Below, one piece after another: positions 1-5,952 of a stretch of DNA of 8,189 nt. The first letter of the stretch is position 1; every line of letters starts with the position of its first letter. Under the pieces are notes generated by a model that was given only the letters and a program-made list of their open reading frames with translations, ran no database searches and had not been told where the DNA came from. The translations under genes were made by a program, and so were the position numbers. Source of the DNA: an uncultured Petrimonas sp. (GTDB taxonomy: Bacteria; Bacteroidota; Bacteroidia; Bacteroidales; Dysgonomonadaceae); NCBI GenBank assembly GCA_934621705.1, contig CAKTUP010000089.1:1-8189 (forward strand), read 5' to 3'.

Positions 1-226
1 GCGTATCGTTGTTATCGTGGCGAATGCCGCAATAGTAGCAGTTTTTCTCGCAAATGTTGGAAAATTCAATCAGTCCGCGCAAATACACCGTGTTGCCCAC
101 GTGCTGTTGTTTGATTCGCGAAGCATAACCAAAAAGCGCCCTTTCATCGTTTCCCGAAACCGATAAAAGTTGTGTAATATTTTCTTTCGAGAAGTTCGCC
201 GTGTGTAATATTTGTTGAATGGCCAT
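1..226 (-). CDS. hydE: [FeFe]-hydrogenase maturation radical SAM protein HydE, N-terminal 75 residues (cut by window edge)
   Basis: HydE is a cytoplasmic radical S-adenosylmethionine enzyme that works with HydG and HydF to assemble the 2Fe subcluster of the [FeFe]-hydrogenase H-cluster. Reading the minus strand from the ATG at 226 gives 75 codons with no stop before the window ends, so the gene continues to the left. The fragment contains the radical SAM cluster motif CX3CX2C at C59, C63 and C66 (CEKNCYYCG), preceded by GLIEFSNI and followed by IRHDN, which is the pattern I recall for HydE. The related biotin synthase family is the main alternative, but position after hydF and hydG argues for HydE. 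The start follows the hydF stop by 18 bases, consistent with one transcript. No distinct ribosome binding site is visible in the gap, as is common in Bacteroidota. Confidence 0.9.
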   Translation of the reverse strand, partial: MAIQQILHTANFSKENITQLLSVSGNDERALFGYASRIKQQHVGNTVYLRGLIEFSNICEKNCYYCGIRHDNNDT

Positions 227-244
227 AAATCTGCAAACTTAAAA

Positions 245-1447
245 CTATGTTGTAAACATTTGGGTTGCCCGTTCAAAAATTCCGTTCATATACGCCAGCG
301 CCATTCCGTAATTGGTTACCGGAACTTCGTTTTCGGTGAATTGTTTCAGCCGGTTTGTCAGTTGCTTGCGCGTAACCATACAGCCGCCGCATTGGATAGC
401 GAGTGCGTAAGTCCCCCCTTGGGGGGATTTAGGGGGGCTGATTTCGGATAATCCGCTTACAAACGTAAACGACAGTTTTTTACCCGTGAATTTTTGCAGC
501 AGGTTCGGGATTTTCACCCGTCCGATATCGTCGCAGCTTGTTTGGTGCGTACAACTTTCCAAAACAAGGATGTTGTCGCCGTCTTTCAGTTCCGAAATAC
601 GCGGCGTGCCTTGCAAATAAGCTTCGAAATCGCCTTTCAACCGGGCAAATAAAATACTGAAACTCGTGAGCGGAACGCTTTCGGGAATTAGTTCTACCAC
701 ACTGCCGAAGGCTTGACTGTCGGTAATAGCGAGCGCGGGTTTTATGCCGAGTTCCAGGAAATCTTCCAATTCCGTGTCTTTTACAACAATGGTGATACAG
801 CCGTTATCGAGCGCGTCGCGGATGGTTTGGTTTTGGGGCAGAATCAGGCGGCCTTCGGGTGCTTCACTGTCGATAGGCGTGATGAGAAGAACGATATCCT
901 TGGGTTTTACCAAATCGCCGATAAGCGAAGGCTTTTTATTAGCGCTTTCAGGAATAATCTTTTTTAGGGCGTTAATCAGCCTGTTCGTGTCTTTTGGGTT
1001 CTTTGCACTGAAATCGAGGACTTTGGCGTTGGTGTGTCGTTTGATAACGGTTTTGGTGCGCGAAGCAATTTGAGTAATATCTTTCTTATTGTGGAGAATA
1101 AGGAAAGGAGTATTGAATTTCTCAAACTGACGGATCAAATCGAGTTCGTACTGCCCGAACTGATTTCCGGTAATAATCAAAATGGCGCAGTCCACGTTTT
1201 TTATCGTTTGCAACGATTTGGCGATGCGTTTTTTTCCCAACTCGCCCACATCGTCAATTCCGGCGGTATCTATAAGAACCGCTGCCCCAATCCCCAAAAT
1301 CTCCACCGATTTTTTCACGGGGTCGGTCGTTGTGCCGGGTTTATCGGAAACAATGGCTGTCTCCTGTCCGGTAAGCAGGTTAATTAACGTGCTTTTACCG
1401 GAATTGCGGCGGCCGAAAATGCCGATATGTAGTGTTGAGTTGGTCAT
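245..1447 (-). CDS. hydF: [FeFe]-hydrogenase maturation GTPase HydF
   Basis: HydF is the GTPase and scaffold that carries the 2Fe precursor to apo-hydrogenase. The 400-residue product is of normal family length. GTPase motifs are clear: P-loop GRRNSGKST (12-20), a threonine-rich switch I (PGTTTDP, 37-43), DTAG (60-63), NKKD (120-123) and SAK (147-149). The C-terminal FeS domain has C299-T-H301 and C353-G-G-C356, matching the CxHx(44-53)HCxxC signature except that the residue before C353 is glutamine (Q352) where many HydF proteins have histidine. The family-typical end with NYG (379-381) is present. Residues 337-346 (SPPKSPQGGT) are encoded by a G/C-tract palindromic repeat and do not look like HydF sequence. 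The ATG lies 3 bases after the stop of the upstream gene and the stop lies 18 bases before hydE, so translation is probably coupled within one operon. Confidence 0.95.
   Translation of the reverse strand: MTNSTLHIGIFGRRNSGKSTLINLLTGQETAIVSDKPGTTTDPVKKSVEILGIGAAVLIDTAGIDDVGELGKKRIAKSLQTIKNVDCAILIITGNQFGQYELDLIRQFEKFNTPFLILHNKKDITQIASRTKTVIKRHTNAKVLDFSAKNPKDTNRLINALKKIIPESANKKPSLIGDLVKPKDIVLLITPIDSEAPEGRLILPQNQTIRDALDNGCITIVVKDTELEDFLELGIKPALAITDSQAFGSVVELIPESVPLTSFSILFARLKGDFEAYLQGTPRISELKDGDNILVLESCTHQTSCDDIGRVKIPNLLQKFTGKKLSFTFVSGLSEISPPKSPQGGTYALAIQCGGCMVTRKQLTNRLKQFTENEVPVTNYGMALAYMNGIFERATQMFTT
409..439. repeat. G/C-tract palindromic repeat lying in frame inside hydF
   Basis: On the plus strand a run of six C (413-418) and a run of six G (421-426) form a perfect inverted repeat with flanking T and A (arms 412-418 and 421-427, TT loop). 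ATTTA follows, then a second run of six G (432-437). On the minus strand this reads AGCCCCCCTAAATCCCCCC, then AAGGGGGGACTT. From memory, this arrangement matches a short dispersed repeat common in Bacteroidota genomes; I cannot confirm copy number here. It is read in the hydF frame as SPPKSPQGGT. Confidence 0.75.
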
Positions 1448-1450
1448 TGG

Positions 1451-2698
1451 TTAATTGCTTTCAATCCATTTGTTCATTTCATCTATCCATTTTTCGGAGT
1501 TAGGATAGAAGTCTATACACTGTAATTCTCTTTGTCTGTTGTAATCTTTTTTTACTCGGTTTTTCTCTATCCATCCTAACCACTTTAACAATCTGATATT
1601 TTTTGTATTACCGTGCGCTTTTTCGTAAATCATTGTTCGCCTGATTACTTCTTTGGCTTGTTCGGAGCTAAGTTCAAACGGAAATCCCATTTTAGCCGTG
1701 TGGCTATAATAAGGTATATAAAAGATAAACCCATCAAAAACATCTTTCCATTTTAATCCTTTATGATAAGCGTAATCGTATTCATCATTTCCGAAGGGAG
1801 AGCTTTCTAAATCAAATCCTGTCGGAGTATTGTTTGTGAGTTCAAATACTGCGTCCCACTTCCCATTTGCCGAGAGTCCGTTTGTTTTATCGGGCAAAAC
1901 GCTCCGATGCCAATTCAACGGCAGCCATTTATACCAATTTAAGGCAACTGTTTTCACCTTTTCTTCCAAAACATCTTTAATATAGCCTGCCTGTCGTTTT
2001 GTTTTCTTGTTTAGATAAGAGAACGTTTGTTTTCCGGCATATTCTCTGCTTGTAATAATCAGTGCTTTTTTAGTGTCGTTTCGACGAGGTTGAACGGAAT
2101 AGAGCGCGAGAAAGTTATCTGCCATAATTTTTTCTCTTGTTGTAAATTCTTTGCTCATATCTGTTGTGATGAACTTTTTGTATTTTTCGGGTGTCATATC
2201 ATCCCAACAGAACTCCATATCGATAAGCCCAATGGTGATTTGTTTTTCTTTTGGAAGGTTCCGATTTATTTTTGCTAATCCGCTCAGTAATTGATAACGA
2301 TTATAATTTAACCACGGCTGCGGATGCCAAACTTCTTTCATTTGAAGTTCGGTAAATCTTTTGTTGAAATCAGATTGATTTACAAAATTTTCTTTGATTA
2401 ATGCATTCGCATCTTCGGTTGCATTAACAACACCAACTTCCAGATATAAGTAACCAATATTTTCTATAAATCTTTTGTCGGAAAGAATATCAAGAATTAA
2501 ATTATACTGAGTGGTATCTCTGTGGTCTCTCTCGCCAAGAATAATAATATCCGACTCTTTCCAAAGCGCAAAAATGTACTCCTTGGGTGTTTGTTGCTTT
2601 TGCAGAAAATTGATATAAGGGGTAAGTTCACTTTGTGCGAATGAAAAAGTGACTGATAAAATAATGAAAAACAAAAGAAATAATGATTTACGTTTCAT
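1451..2698 (-). CDS. exported protein of the ChaN / erythromycin-esterase-like superfamily, function unknown
   Basis: This gene encodes about 415 residues from the ATG at 2698. That start is chosen over the GTG at 2755 because it begins a clear Sec signal peptide: MKRKS, a hydrophobic stretch (LFLLFFIILSVTFSF), and a cleavage-like AQ-S site. The longer form would run through a palindromic repeat. The mature part starts with ILGERDHRDTTQYN, a GE-x-x-H pattern like the first metal or haem-site motif of ChaN, EreA and TIKI/TraB-type proteins. It is followed by YLYLEVG, GLIDMEF and REKIMADN segments that fit the same fold. No lipobox is seen, so it is probably periplasmic. It sits between hydG and hydF, ending 3 bases before the hydF ATG. 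Its base composition is lower in G+C than hydG in sampled lines. I cannot assign a substrate. A role in hydrogenase maturation is not supported by its predicted location outside the cytoplasm. Confidence 0.7.
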   Translation of the reverse strand: MKRKSLFLLFFIILSVTFSFAQSELTPYINFLQKQQTPKEYIFALWKESDIIILGERDHRDTTQYNLILDILSDKRFIENIGYLYLEVGVVNATEDANALIKENFVNQSDFNKRFTELQMKEVWHPQPWLNYNRYQLLSGLAKINRNLPKEKQITIGLIDMEFCWDDMTPEKYKKFITTDMSKEFTTREKIMADNFLALYSVQPRRNDTKKALIITSREYAGKQTFSYLNKKTKRQAGYIKDVLEEKVKTVALNWYKWLPLNWHRSVLPDKTNGLSANGKWDAVFELTNNTPTGFDLESSPFGNDEYDYAYHKGLKWKDVFDGFIFYIPYYSHTAKMGFPFELSSEQAKEVIRRTMIYEKAHGNTKNIRLLKWLGWIEKNRVKKDYNRQRELQCIDFYPNSEKWIDEMNKWIESN

Positions 2699-2718
2699 AG
2701 ATTTTATCTTTTCAATTG

Positions 2719-2738
2719 CCACGAGTTTTAACTCGTGG
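2719..2738 (-). repeat. REP-like palindrome A
   Basis: CCACGAGTTTTAACTCGTGG is a perfect inverted repeat with 9-base arms and a 2-base TT centre. On the minus strand it is followed by CAATTGA. This palindrome-plus-GTGGYAATTGA tail is shared with element C at 2826-2843 but in the opposite orientation. The strand given is that of the tail. It resembles REP elements mobilised by IS200-like (RAYT) transposases; no such gene is in the window. Confidence 0.75.
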
Positions 2739-2760
2739 TTTAGTATAGTCTTCACAATAA

Positions 2761-2802
2761 GGCTTTAGCCAAAGATTATAAGAATAAATTTCGGCTAAAG
2801 CC
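2761..2802. repeat. inverted repeat B (GGCTTTAGCC ... GGCTAAAGCC)
   Basis: GGCTTTAGCC at 2761-2770 is matched by its exact reverse complement GGCTAAAGCC at 2793-2802, with 22 AT-rich bases between. In RNA it would form a 10-base-pair stem with a large loop. It lies between the two oppositely oriented REP-like palindromes. Confidence 0.7.
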
Positions 2803-2825
2803 GGCTTTGTTTTTAGTTTTCAACT

Positions 2826-2843
2826 CACGTCATAAATGACGTG
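2826..2843 (+). repeat. REP-like palindrome C
   Basis: CACGTCATAAATGACGTG is a perfect inverted repeat with 8-base arms and an AA centre. It is followed on the plus strand by GTAATTGAT. The tail after the palindrome (GTGGTAATTGA) matches the tail of element A (GTGGCAATTGA on the other strand) apart from one base, so A and C form an inverted pair. Confidence 0.7.
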
Positions 2844-2869
2844 GTAATTGATATTGTTGTATCTTTTAC

Positions 2870-2896
2870 CCGTCAGACCGGCAATCGGTCAGACGG
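2870..2896 (-). repeat. imperfect hairpin just after the hydG stop codon
   Basis: CCGTCAGACCG (2870-2880) and CGGTCAGACGG (2886-2896) pair over 11 bases with one central mismatch and a 5-base loop. The stem starts 7 bases past the hydG TAA on the minus strand. There is no T-run after it (GGTAAAAG follows), so it is a poor intrinsic terminator. A role in 3' end protection of the hydG mRNA is possible. Confidence 0.5.
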
Positions 2897-2903
2897 ACGG
2901 GGT

Positions 2904-4325
2904 TTAAAAATACAAATCCCTTTCTCCCAATTTTATTTTTTCGATTCTTTCGCGCACTTGTTGTTGTGTTTTTTCATTTAACTCTTCCATATTCTCTTCA
3001 ATCACGTTCCAACCTTTGTCCGATGTATGCTCCGGCGCGTAATCCACCAAATACTCGGCGAGTGTGAGGATGGCGTTGGGCGTACAGAATCGCTTGATGA
3101 ATCCGGGAACCGAAAATTCCATAAAATGCTCTCCGGTGCGTCCCATCCGGTAACACGAAGTGCAGAACGAAGGCAACATATTCTGTCCGAGCAGTTCATC
3201 GATGATTTGGTTGAGCGAACGGTCGTCGTTGATGCGGAATTGTCCTTTTTTGAGGTCGTGATTTTGCTCTTTTTCCTGATAACTGCCCAACTCTATTTTC
3301 GTTCCGCCATCGATTTGTGACACGCCGAATTGAATGAGTTCGTTGCGGAGTTTCACGGGTTCGCGGGCGGTGAGGATCATTCCGGTGTAAGGAACGGCCA
3401 AGCGAAGAATGGCTACCAATCGGGCAAAATCTTCATCCGATACAAAATACTTGTCGCCCAAATCGAGCATCGACGCGTCTTTTATGCGCGGGAACGAAAT
3501 GGTGTGCGGCCCCACGTTGTAGCACGCTTCCAGGTGGTTGGTGTGGCGAACGAGTCCCATAACTTCAAATCGCCAGTCGTACAAACCGAAAAGCGCGCCG
3601 ATGCCCACGTCGTCCAAACCGGCTTCTTGTGCGCGGTCGAGCGAGGTGAGGCGATAATCGAAATCGGCTTTTTTGCCGCGTAAGTGATAGGTTTTGTATG
3701 ATTCGCGATGATACGTTTCCTGAAATACCTGATAGGTGCCTATTCCCGCTTCTTTTACCGTGCGAAAACCTTCGATATCGAGCGGGGCAGCGTTGATATT
3801 CACCCGACGGATTTCGCCGTTGCCTTTTTTCACGCTGTAAGCAATGCGGACGGTTTCGGCGATGTATTCGGGACTGTATTGCGCGTGTTCGCCGTACACG
3901 AGAATCAGGCGTTTTTGTCCGCTGTGTTCCAACGCTTCAATTTCTTTTACCAGCTCGTCGCCCGAAAGCGTTTTGCGCACGGCGTCTTTGTTCGAAGCTT
4001 TAAATCCGCAGTAGGTGCAGTTGTTGGAGCATTTATTTCCCACATAAAGCGGGGCGAAAAGCACGATACGGTTTCCGTAAATTCGTTTTTTGAGTTCTTT
4101 GGCGCCTTCTTTGATGAGTTGCACGGATTCAGCATCGACGGCATTGATAAGCACTGCCGTTTCTTCAAGGTTCAGCCGGTTTTTTGCCAGCGATTTGGCA
4201 ACCACTTCTTTCACCCTTTCGGGTGTGGAGACGGTGTTGTTGATGTAATTCCAAATCTCGTCGGCATCGATGAAAGGTTGCATCGGCACATCGGGAATGA
4301 CGTATTTTTCGGGGGTGAATTTCAT
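2904..4325 (-). CDS. hydG: [FeFe]-hydrogenase maturation radical SAM tyrosine lyase HydG
   Basis: HydG cleaves tyrosine with S-adenosylmethionine to p-cresol and dehydroglycine, yielding the CO and cyanide ligands of the H-cluster. It is a cytoplasmic partner of HydE and HydF. The product is 473 residues from the ATG at 4325, a usual HydG length. The in-frame codon at 4349 is TTG and adds only eight residues, so I prefer 4325. The radical SAM motif CX3CX2C is at C99, C103 and C106 (CSNNCTYCGF). The C-terminal auxiliary cluster motif CX2CX22C is at C388, C391 and C414, which separates HydG from its relative ThiH. The conserved RHTNHLE stretch is at about 260-266. It is the first gene of the maturation cluster. 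A terminator upstream isolates it from the sugar genes, and candidate promoter boxes lie at 4440-4466 and 4347-4354. Confidence 0.96.
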   Translation of the reverse strand: MKFTPEKYVIPDVPMQPFIDADEIWNYINNTVSTPERVKEVVAKSLAKNRLNLEETAVLINAVDAESVQLIKEGAKELKKRIYGNRIVLFAPLYVGNKCSNNCTYCGFKASNKDAVRKTLSGDELVKEIEALEHSGQKRLILVYGEHAQYSPEYIAETVRIAYSVKKGNGEIRRVNINAAPLDIEGFRTVKEAGIGTYQVFQETYHRESYKTYHLRGKKADFDYRLTSLDRAQEAGLDDVGIGALFGLYDWRFEVMGLVRHTNHLEACYNVGPHTISFPRIKDASMLDLGDKYFVSDEDFARLVAILRLAVPYTGMILTAREPVKLRNELIQFGVSQIDGGTKIELGSYQEKEQNHDLKKGQFRINDDRSLNQIIDELLGQNMLPSFCTSCYRMGRTGEHFMEFSVPGFIKRFCTPNAILTLAEYLVDYAPEHTSDKGWNVIEENMEELNEKTQQQVRERIEKIKLGERDLYF

Positions 4326-4346
4326 ACGATTAAAGTTATTTATTTT

Positions 4347-4354
4347 CAAATGTA
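4347..4354 (-). promoter_or_regulatory. possible -7 box (TACATTTG) close to hydG
   Basis: On the minus strand TACATTTG fits the Bacteroidota -7 consensus TAnnTTTG. No good -33 TTTG is seen about 20 bases upstream (only TTAAGG), and the start would leave a leader of only about 15-20 bases before the ATG at 4325. It is weaker as a promoter than the pair at 4440-4466. Confidence 0.25.
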
Positions 4355-4439
4355 TCGTATGGAACTCGCCTTAATCACTGTAGTGGGCGTAAATGATTTA
4401 GATGCTCGTTTCATAAAAGCGTCGTCTATTCGTGGACTA

Positions 4440-4466
4440 CAAAATTACGAAATTTATTCCATCAAA
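4440..4466 (-). promoter_or_regulatory. candidate hydG promoter (TTTG / TAATTTTG)
   Basis: Minus-strand TAATTTTG (4440-4447) fits the Bacteroidota -7 box TAnnTTTG, and TTTG (4463-4466) could be the -33 box. The 15-base spacer is shorter than the roughly 19 bases usually seen, which lowers confidence. It lies just downstream of the terminator of the sugar genes and would give a leader of about 110 bases before hydG, where an independent promoter is expected. Confidence 0.4.
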
Positions 4467-4502
4467 CAGTACTTAATCGGATTCTCTATCGCGTTTAAAT
4501 TT

Positions 4503-4538
4503 TGAAAAAAATAAGGAGCGATTATTCGCCCCTTATTT
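4503..4538 (-). terminator. intrinsic terminator closing the sugar-oxidoreductase unit
   Basis: On the minus strand AAATAAGGGGCG (4538-4527) pairs with CGCTCCTTATTT (4520-4509) over 12 positions, one of them a G-U wobble in RNA, around a 6-base AATAAT loop. A run of seven T (4511-4505) ends the stem and follows it. The stem begins 24 bases after the stop of the oxidoreductase gene. A smaller inverted repeat (GAGAAT/ATTCTC, 4549-4564) overlaps that stop codon. Confidence 0.85.
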
Positions 4539-4562
4539 CACTCATTATGAGAATAGTAATTC

Positions 4563-5924
4563 TCAATATTTAAACACTTTCCCTCCCGCAATTACCTGTT
4601 TTTGTTTTTCGTCGAAAATAGCACGTTGTCCGGTGCGCAAGGCTGCTGTTACCATAATATCGGCGATGGAGTGGTTGTAGCCGGCTTCAACGGGAGCATT
4701 CGTTTTCACGTTGTTGGCGCGTACGCAATCCATCCAGTTTTTCATGTGTAAGTTCGTCAACGGGTCGGAGCCTGTGTTGGATCCTGTTTCCACACTCATT
4801 TTTGGTAATTCGAATGTGTCGAGCATAAACGGTTTCATTCCCATGGCTCCTGCATATCTTTCGTTCAATCCTCCGTCGTTGTTAACGATATTGCTATCCA
4901 AATCGAGTTTTCCTCCGTTGGAGAAATACCATTCTTTGGTTCCTCCGGACGAGTTGTTTTGCCGCGACGAATAAATTACCTGAAAGCCGTTGCCGGGTGT
5001 TTTTTCCGAGTTGTCACCGTAGTCGAAAACGGCAGTCATAGTGTCGAAATTGGTTCTTCCGTCGTTCCACATATAAATTCCGCCATTTGCTACCACCGAA
5101 CGAGGATAGTCCAGTTCGGAGAACCAGTGAACGGTATCTATCTGATGCGCCATCCATTGGCCGGGAATTCCTGACGAATAAGGCCAGAACAAACGATACT
5201 CCAGGTATTTGCGTGGATCCCACGGTTCGTAGGGACGGTTCATCAGGAATCGTTTCCAGTCGGTGTCCTGTTCGCGGATTTCTTTGGTGAGCTGGGGCAA
5301 ACGCCATCGTCCGGGTTGATTCACGTTCCAGGTCATTTCCACGGCGATGATTTTACCGAATTTCCCCGATTTAATGTAATCGTATGCCGCGTGATAGTTG
5401 GTTCCGCTCCGTCGTTGCGAGCCTACCTGAATAACTTTGTTGGTTTCTTTGGCCGCTTTCAGCGCGAAATTGGCATCGTCCATAGTTTCGGCGAACGGTT
5501 TTTCCACATACACATCGCATCCGGCTCTTACCGCTTCGGCGGTGTGGAGCGCGTGCTGGAAATCGGCGGTGCTGATAATCACCGCATCGGGTTTCTGAGA
5601 CCAAAGTTCTTCGGTATTGCGCGCCGTGCGGATATTTCCTCCGGTTTGCTCCTTGTACCATGCCTGTCCTTCATCGCGACGGCGGTTCCAGATATCGCAA
5701 ACGGTAAAGAACTCAAAATTCATATCGTTGGCATATTTCAGAAACGATTTTCCGAGCGAATCGCGGAAACGGTTGGAAAATCCCAAAATACCCACTCTCA
5801 CTTTGTCGTTGGCGCCGATGATGTTGGCATAACTTTTTGCCGACATGTTCATAGTGCTTCCCAGCGTTATTCCGGCTACGCCGAGCGCCGATTTTTTTAT
5901 AAATTCGCGTCTTGAATTTGTCAT
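4563..5924 (-). CDS. Tat-exported Gfo/Idh/MocA family oxidoreductase (second copy)
   Basis: This 453-residue protein belongs to the Gfo/Idh/MocA family of NAD(P)-dependent sugar and inositol dehydrogenases; GH109-type glycosidases share this fold. The N-terminus has a twin-arginine signal (SRREFIKK, 4-11) followed by a hydrophobic stretch and an AKS cleavage-like region, so it is likely folded with cofactor in the cytoplasm and exported by Tat. A Rossmann fold follows: RVGILGFSNR (43-52, a degenerate glycine motif), TADFQH (119-124) and the family's EKP (141-143). H260-Q-I-D263-x-x-H266 is the expected substrate or catalytic site region. The extended C-terminal part is typical of Bacteroidota members. 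It starts 28 bases after the previous oxidoreductase and is followed by an intrinsic terminator. Its first 40 residues nearly match those of its neighbour, while the rest is clearly diverged. The substrate is unknown. Confidence 0.9.
   Translation of the reverse strand: MTNSRREFIKKSALGVAGITLGSTMNMSAKSYANIIGANDKVRVGILGFSNRFRDSLGKSFLKYANDMNFEFFTVCDIWNRRRDEGQAWYKEQTGGNIRTARNTEELWSQKPDAVIISTADFQHALHTAEAVRAGCDVYVEKPFAETMDDANFALKAAKETNKVIQVGSQRRSGTNYHAAYDYIKSGKFGKIIAVEMTWNVNQPGRWRLPQLTKEIREQDTDWKRFLMNRPYEPWDPRKYLEYRLFWPYSSGIPGQWMAHQIDTVHWFSELDYPRSVVANGGIYMWNDGRTNFDTMTAVFDYGDNSEKTPGNGFQVIYSSRQNNSSGGTKEWYFSNGGKLDLDSNIVNNDGGLNERYAGAMGMKPFMLDTFELPKMSVETGSNTGSDPLTNLHMKNWMDCVRANNVKTNAPVEAGYNHSIADIMVTAALRTGQRAIFDEKQKQVIAGGKVFKY
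5804..5915 (-). repeat. 112-base near-identical segment, copy 1 (signal region of second oxidoreductase)
   Basis: By direct alignment these 112 bases match 7173-7284 with 7 mismatches and no gaps (about 94% identity). They encode the Tat signal and following linker. Similarity falls off sharply at both ends. Confidence 0.9.
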
Positions 5925-5952
5925 ATTGGTTGAATTTTATGAGTTGAATTAT

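Larger units (their letters stand above)
2699..2903. other. repeat-packed gap between hydG and the esterase-like gene
   Basis: These 205 bases hold no convincing gene. They contain four inverted repeats (2719-2738, 2761-2802, 2826-2843 and 2870-2896), described separately. I see no clear T-run terminator and no strong promoter here, so transcription from hydG may read through to the downstream genes. The hairpins could stabilise or segment the mRNA. Confidence 0.7.

Noticed and set aside
70..276. Minus-strand 68-codon frame overlapping the hydE start
   Set aside because: It is in a different frame from the recognisable HydE N-terminus and overlaps the hydF stop; the HydE frame carries the radical SAM motif.
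2699..2755. N-terminal extension of the esterase-like protein from a GTG at 2755
   Set aside because: It would place 19 residues before a clear signal peptide and is encoded across a REP-like palindrome; the ATG at 2698 is better.
2719..2896. CRISPR array
   Set aside because: The repeats are palindromes of different sequence with irregular spacing, not a series of identical direct repeats with unique spacers.
3708..4349. Long plus-strand open frame opposite the start of hydG
   Set aside because: It is the antisense of a strongly supported hydG and its translation is phenylalanine/histidine-rich shadow sequence with no family resemblance.
4326..4349. Extended HydG start at 4349
   Set aside because: The codon is TTG and adds only eight residues before the ATG at 4325, which starts a HydG-like MKFTPEKY.
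5316..5915. Plus-strand frame of about 199 codons opposite the second oxidoreductase
   Set aside because: It is a shadow of a well-supported Gfo/Idh/MocA gene; the similar shadow opposite the first copy simply reflects the shared signal region.
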